From NCBI GenBank assembly GCA_017617145.1, contig JAFZWX010000147.1:1-8338 (forward strand): DNA of 8,338 nucleotides, given 5' to 3'. The notes beneath the pieces were generated by a model. That model saw nothing but the letters and a program-made list of their open reading frames with translations. It had not been told where the DNA came from and did not search any database. Made by a program: the position numbers and the translations under genes. Position 1 is the stretch's first letter. The number at the start of each line of letters is the position of its first letter. The DNA is from Treponema sp. (GTDB lineage: Bacteria; Spirochaetota; Spirochaetia; Treponematales; Treponemataceae). Below are positions 6,150 through 8,338 of this stretch, one piece after another.

Positions 6150-6712
6150 TGTCAAAGAATATATTAATCTGTGGTGTCGGAGGACAGGGAACTGTTCTTG
6201 CGGCAAAGGTACTTTCTCAGGCTGCAATTTCTAACGGCGAGCGCGTGCTTAGTGCAGAAACAATCGGAATGGCACAGCGCGGAGGTTCTGTTGTTAGTCA
6301 TGTTCGTATTGGAAGCGACGTTTTTTCTCCACTGGTGCCGCAGGGACAGGCAGATATCCTCATTGCATTTGAAGCCGCCGAAGCTGTACGTAACATAGAT
6401 TTTCTTAAACCAGATGGCACAGTCATTGTAAATAAAAAAGTAGTTCAGCCGGTAACCGCAAGCCTTAGCGGAAAAGTTTTTCAGAGCGAAGAAATGATTT
6501 CTTATCTTGAACAGCGTGCTTCAAAAGTAATAGCCGTAGATACCGACCAGGCCTGCCGCGACCTTGGTAGCAGCAAGGTTGTTAACATGGTACTTCTTGG
6601 CGCTGCCAGCAAAAGCGGACTCGTTTCAAAAGATGAGCTCAAGGCTGCAATCAAACTGCTTGTTAAGCCAGAGTTCTACGAACTGAATGTTAAGGCGGTG
6701 GATTATGTCTGA
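6149..6712 (+). CDS. iorB: Indolepyruvate:ferredoxin oxidoreductase, beta subunit IorB (187 aa)
   Basis: The small gamma-type subunit of the same oxidoreductase; it pairs with IorA in the cytoplasm. The whole protein is one pyruvate/ketoisovalerate oxidoreductase catalytic domain: ICGVGGQGTVLAAKVLSQAA near residues 7-26, AETIGMAQRGGSVVSHVRIG near 37-56, and PQGQADILIAFEAAEAVRN about 64-82, all typical for IorB. The length of about 190 aa is normal for the one-domain form. The reading frame is open upstream to an ATG at 6098, but the start at 6149 is preferred. It overlaps the iorA stop by one base (TAATG), has AGGAG at 6137-6141 with 7 bases spacing, and puts the conserved glycine-rich loop at the usual distance from the N-terminus. 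It is co-transcribed and probably translationally coupled with iorA. Confidence 0.95.
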   Translation: MSKNILICGVGGQGTVLAAKVLSQAAISNGERVLSAETIGMAQRGGSVVSHVRIGSDVFSPLVPQGQADILIAFEAAEAVRNIDFLKPDGTVIVNKKVVQPVTASLSGKVFQSEEMISYLEQRASKVIAVDTDQACRDLGSSKVVNMVLLGAASKSGLVSKDELKAAIKLLVKPEFYELNVKAVDYV

Positions 6713-7109
6713 TTTAGAAAAAGCCCGCGAGTTTTTTGGCGGCGACCTTTATGCCACAAGTGCAACTGGCATTGTAATAGAAGAAGTTGGAGACCACTTT
6801 GCCCGCTGCTCGCTGGAAATTGAACGAAAACATCAGAATGCCTACGGCGGCGTAATGGGCGGAGTTATCTGCACGCTTGCAGACTTTACATTTGCCGTTT
6901 GTTCAAACTTTAATCAACCGCATACAGTTTCTTTAAACTGCAATATAACTTTTCTGGGAATGGCCAAAGGCAAAAAGCTTATTTCCGCTTCTCGCCAGAT
7001 CAAAGACGGCCGCTCCACCTGCACCTACGAAATAGACATTACCGACGAGCTTGGAACAAAAGTTGCCATGGCCACCTTTACCGGCATGAAACTTGAAAAT
7101 AAAAAATAA
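6705..7109 (+). CDS. PaaI-family hotdog-fold acyl-CoA thioesterase (134 aa)
   Basis: A single hotdog domain of typical length. The signature HQNAYGG-VMGG-VICTLADFTFAV (43-65) corresponds to the HxNxxGxxHGGxxxxLAD motif of PaaI-type thioesterases. Asp60 occupies the catalytic acid position. The usual His of HGG is Met51 here, a variant I believe recurs in anaerobe homologues. Function: hydrolysis of an acyl-CoA thioester in the cytoplasm. The reading frame extends to an ATG at 6687, but 6705 is preferred because GGCGGTGG lies just upstream and the protein then starts MSDLEKAREFF. It overlaps iorB by 8 bases, so it belongs to the iorAB operon. Since IorAB makes arylacetyl-CoA and E. coli PaaI acts on phenylacetyl-CoA type thioesters, an arylacetyl-CoA substrate is a plausible inference. 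A general housekeeping acyl-CoA thioesterase is the alternative. Confidence 0.85.
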   Translation: MSDLEKAREFFGGDLYATSATGIVIEEVGDHFARCSLEIERKHQNAYGGVMGGVICTLADFTFAVCSNFNQPHTVSLNCNITFLGMAKGKKLISASRQIKDGRSTCTYEIDITDELGTKVAMATFTGMKLENKK

Positions 7110-7188
7110 TAGCCTTATATCAGTTACCATATACTTAATTAGATTGTTTTTAATATGAATCACTTTTGATAAACTGCAGGAGGTTTAT

Positions 7189-7821
7189 ATGAAGGAATTC
7201 CGTAACACACGCCCATTTAAAAAAATTCTGCCTCTTTTTATTTCTGCACTTTTCTTAATAAGTTTTTCTTCCTGCACAATCGCTCTGGAAATTCTTGATG
7301 ACCTTATTACGGGAGAACCTTCCTCTACCAATGGCACCAACTCAGACACACAGACCTCTTACGACGATTCCGATCTTCCCATAGGTGGCTGCCCGGCACA
7401 ACTTGCTGCATCCGCTTTTGAATACGCCCAAAAATATGCTGCTGCTGACACTCAATATAAATACGGTGCCCAGGATCCGCTTCGGGCAATTCAGGTTGAC
7501 TGTTCGGGACTTGTAATCAGGTGTTACAGGTATGCACTTCAAAATACAAATTATTCGCTTGTGCAAAATGACATGTCGTCTTCCTATATGTACCAGCACG
7601 CTTCAATTCCAACAACTACTCCGCGGCGTGGAGATCTTGTTTTTATGACCTACAATAATTCCACAGTTTCGCACGTTGCTATTTTTGATCGTTTTGAAGG
7701 TAATCAGGTTTATTTTATAGACGCCACAGACCAGGGCAAAGGAAAGTGTGTTACCGAGCGCCATTATTCCAAAACCGATAAAAAGATTGTGGGCTACGGA
7801 ATAATGAAACTCAAGTCATAA
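7189..7821 (+). CDS. NlpC/P60-family peptidoglycan endopeptidase, predicted lipoprotein (210 aa)
   Basis: A cell-wall hydrolase of the NlpC/P60 cysteine peptidase family, which usually cleaves stem-peptide bonds next to D-Glu or diaminopimelate. The N-terminus has basic residues (to Lys12), a hydrophobic core (13-26) and FSSC ending at Cys29, a relaxed lipobox of the kind spirochaetes tolerate, so membrane anchoring outside the cytoplasm is likely. A Ser/Thr/Asp-rich linker follows (about 40-65). The catalytic domain spans about 70-208: Cys105 in VDCSGLVIRCY, the RRGDLVFM strand (146-153), His162 in VSHVAIF, and Asp178 in YFIDAT as the likely third polar residue. The start has a strong AGGAGG at 7178-7183, 5 bases away. 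A weak TTGTTT/GATAAA pair (7144-7149, 7168-7173) may be a promoter. Otherwise it could be read through from the iorAB operon 79 bases upstream. Confidence 0.88.
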   Translation: MKEFRNTRPFKKILPLFISALFLISFSSCTIALEILDDLITGEPSSTNGTNSDTQTSYDDSDLPIGGCPAQLAASAFEYAQKYAAADTQYKYGAQDPLRAIQVDCSGLVIRCYRYALQNTNYSLVQNDMSSSYMYQHASIPTTTPRRGDLVFMTYNNSTVSHVAIFDRFEGNQVYFIDATDQGKGKCVTERHYSKTDKKIVGYGIMKLKS

Positions 7822-7859
7822 TAATTTCTTCAATTTTACATCCAAAAATACATCTTTTG

Positions 7860-7886
7860 CACCCTTGTTTTTTAGAGGGAAGGGTG
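7860..7886. repeat. 7-bp inverted repeat with 13-base loop upstream of the last gene
   Basis: CACCCTT (7860-7866) and AAGGGTG (7880-7886) are exact inverted copies. No T-run follows on the plus strand, so it is a poor match to an intrinsic terminator for the NlpC/P60 gene. The arms overlap the -35 and abut the -10 of the putative promoter at 7865-7892, so it may be an operator. The role is uncertain. Confidence 0.3.
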
Positions 7887-7892
7887 GATAAT
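7865..7892 (+). promoter_or_regulatory. Possible promoter of the MotA-like gene
   Basis: TTGTTT (7865-7870) and GATAAT (7887-7892) are spaced by 16 bases. The -10 box matches the consensus at 5 of 6 positions, the -35 at only 3. The predicted start near 7899 leaves a leader of about 37 bases with AGGAGG at 7924-7929. Confidence 0.4.
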
Positions 7893-7935
7893 TAAAGTGT
7901 GTGTTGCGGGCGATGACCTGCACAGGAGGCGTTTT

Positions 7936-8338
7936 ATGATTATCCAATTTTTACTTTCATTTTTAGTTATAACCGGTGTTGATGTTCTTTGTATGATTTT
8001 GAGTGGCGGAACAATCGGCGGTCTTGTAAACGGCTTTGAGCTTCCGGGAATTATTTTAATTCTTGCGCTTGTTTTGTTTCTGTCCGGATATGGAAAAGCA
8101 TTTTGCGTGATTTTCTGTTCCCGTTCAAAGTTGAAAAAACTTAGTCTTGATGAATTGCGCCAGTCAGAAAAATCGCTGGATTTTGCAATCAGGGCGTTGC
8201 TTTATATCTGTTTGTTTTTTATGCTGGTTGCAGCTTCTATGTTTTATATTAATTTTGATTACCGCATGGCACTTGGACCGAATCTTGCAACAGTTATAGG
8301 TTCCGTATATTACATGGTTTATCTTGATACAATTTTTA
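7936..8338 (+). CDS. Small membrane protein resembling the N-terminal part of MotA-type proteins, cut off by right edge
   Basis: An open frame of 134 codons from ATG 7936 runs off the window. It has a strong ribosome binding site AGGAGG (7924-7929, 6 bases away). Hydrophobic segments lie near residues 2-20, 37-53, 88-106 and from about 117. The pattern of a first helix, then SGGTIGGLVNGFELPGIILIL (about 23-43) and LFLSGYGKAF (49-58), recalls the start of MotA and related small proteins: a glycine-rich turn, then a short segment leading into the second helix. A charged stretch (64-83, SKLKKLSLDELRQSEKSLDF) forms the cytoplasmic loop. There is no recognised catalytic motif and no MotB or other flagellar gene nearby, so a motor role cannot be claimed. 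I regard it as a conserved-type membrane protein of unknown function with a weak MotA resemblance. Confidence 0.75.
   Translation, partial: MIIQFLLSFLVITGVDVLCMILSGGTIGGLVNGFELPGIILILALVLFLSGYGKAFCVIFCSRSKLKKLSLDELRQSEKSLDFAIRALLYICLFFMLVAASMFYINFDYRMALGPNLATVIGSVYYMVYLDTIF

Noticed and set aside
7860..7886. Intrinsic terminator after the NlpC/P60 gene
   Set aside because: The hairpin has a 13-base loop and no following T-run; overlap with a possible promoter is a better description.

Overview
The window reads as a chromosomal segment of a host-associated anaerobic bacterium, most likely a gut or rumen treponeme (Spirochaetes). This is inference. It rests on the ferredoxin-linked indolepyruvate oxidoreductase (an anaerobe enzyme), a lipoprotein with a relaxed spirochaete-style lipobox, a MotA-like small membrane protein, and moderate G+C content. 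No rRNA, tRNA, CRISPR array, transposase or phage gene is visible, and no gene-free stretch exceeds 300 bases.

Layout. Positions 1-3389 (minus strand) hold two tandem ABC exporter half-transporter genes that overlap by 4 bases (ATGA). The second is cut off by the left edge at its ABC signature motif. They are probably the two halves of one heterodimeric exporter of unknown substrate. A divergent intergenic region (3390-3546) carries a clear promoter for the plus-strand gene mntP (manganese efflux pump, 3547-4143) and two perfect 7-bp inverted repeats. One of these encloses the ribosome binding site of the first ABC gene.

Positions 4224-7109 hold a tight plus-strand operon: iorA and iorB (the two subunits of indolepyruvate:ferredoxin oxidoreductase) and a PaaI-like hotdog thioesterase, joined by overlaps of 1 and 8 bases. 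A near-consensus promoter (TTGATA, 17 bases, TATAAT) ends only 6 bases before the iorA ATG, so the transcript is probably leaderless. Together the products could turn aromatic 2-oxoacids into arylacetyl-CoA plus reduced ferredoxin and then release free arylacetate. The thioesterase step is inferred from context.

The most unusual feature is inside iorA. Two unrelated palindromic repeat elements lie in frame within the coding sequence (about 4909-4987 and 5308-5376) and lengthen IorA by roughly 50 residues at domain junctions. The second is a nested palindrome. Its two 29-base halves are inverted copies differing at six positions, and all six are compensated so that each half keeps a perfect 9-bp hairpin. 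This resembles the protein-coding palindromic elements described in Rickettsia (RPE), here in a metabolic gene of a different kind of bacterium.

Downstream are an NlpC/P60 cell-wall hydrolase lipoprotein (7189-7821) and the start of a small membrane protein resembling the N-terminal part of MotA-type proteins (7936 to the right edge).
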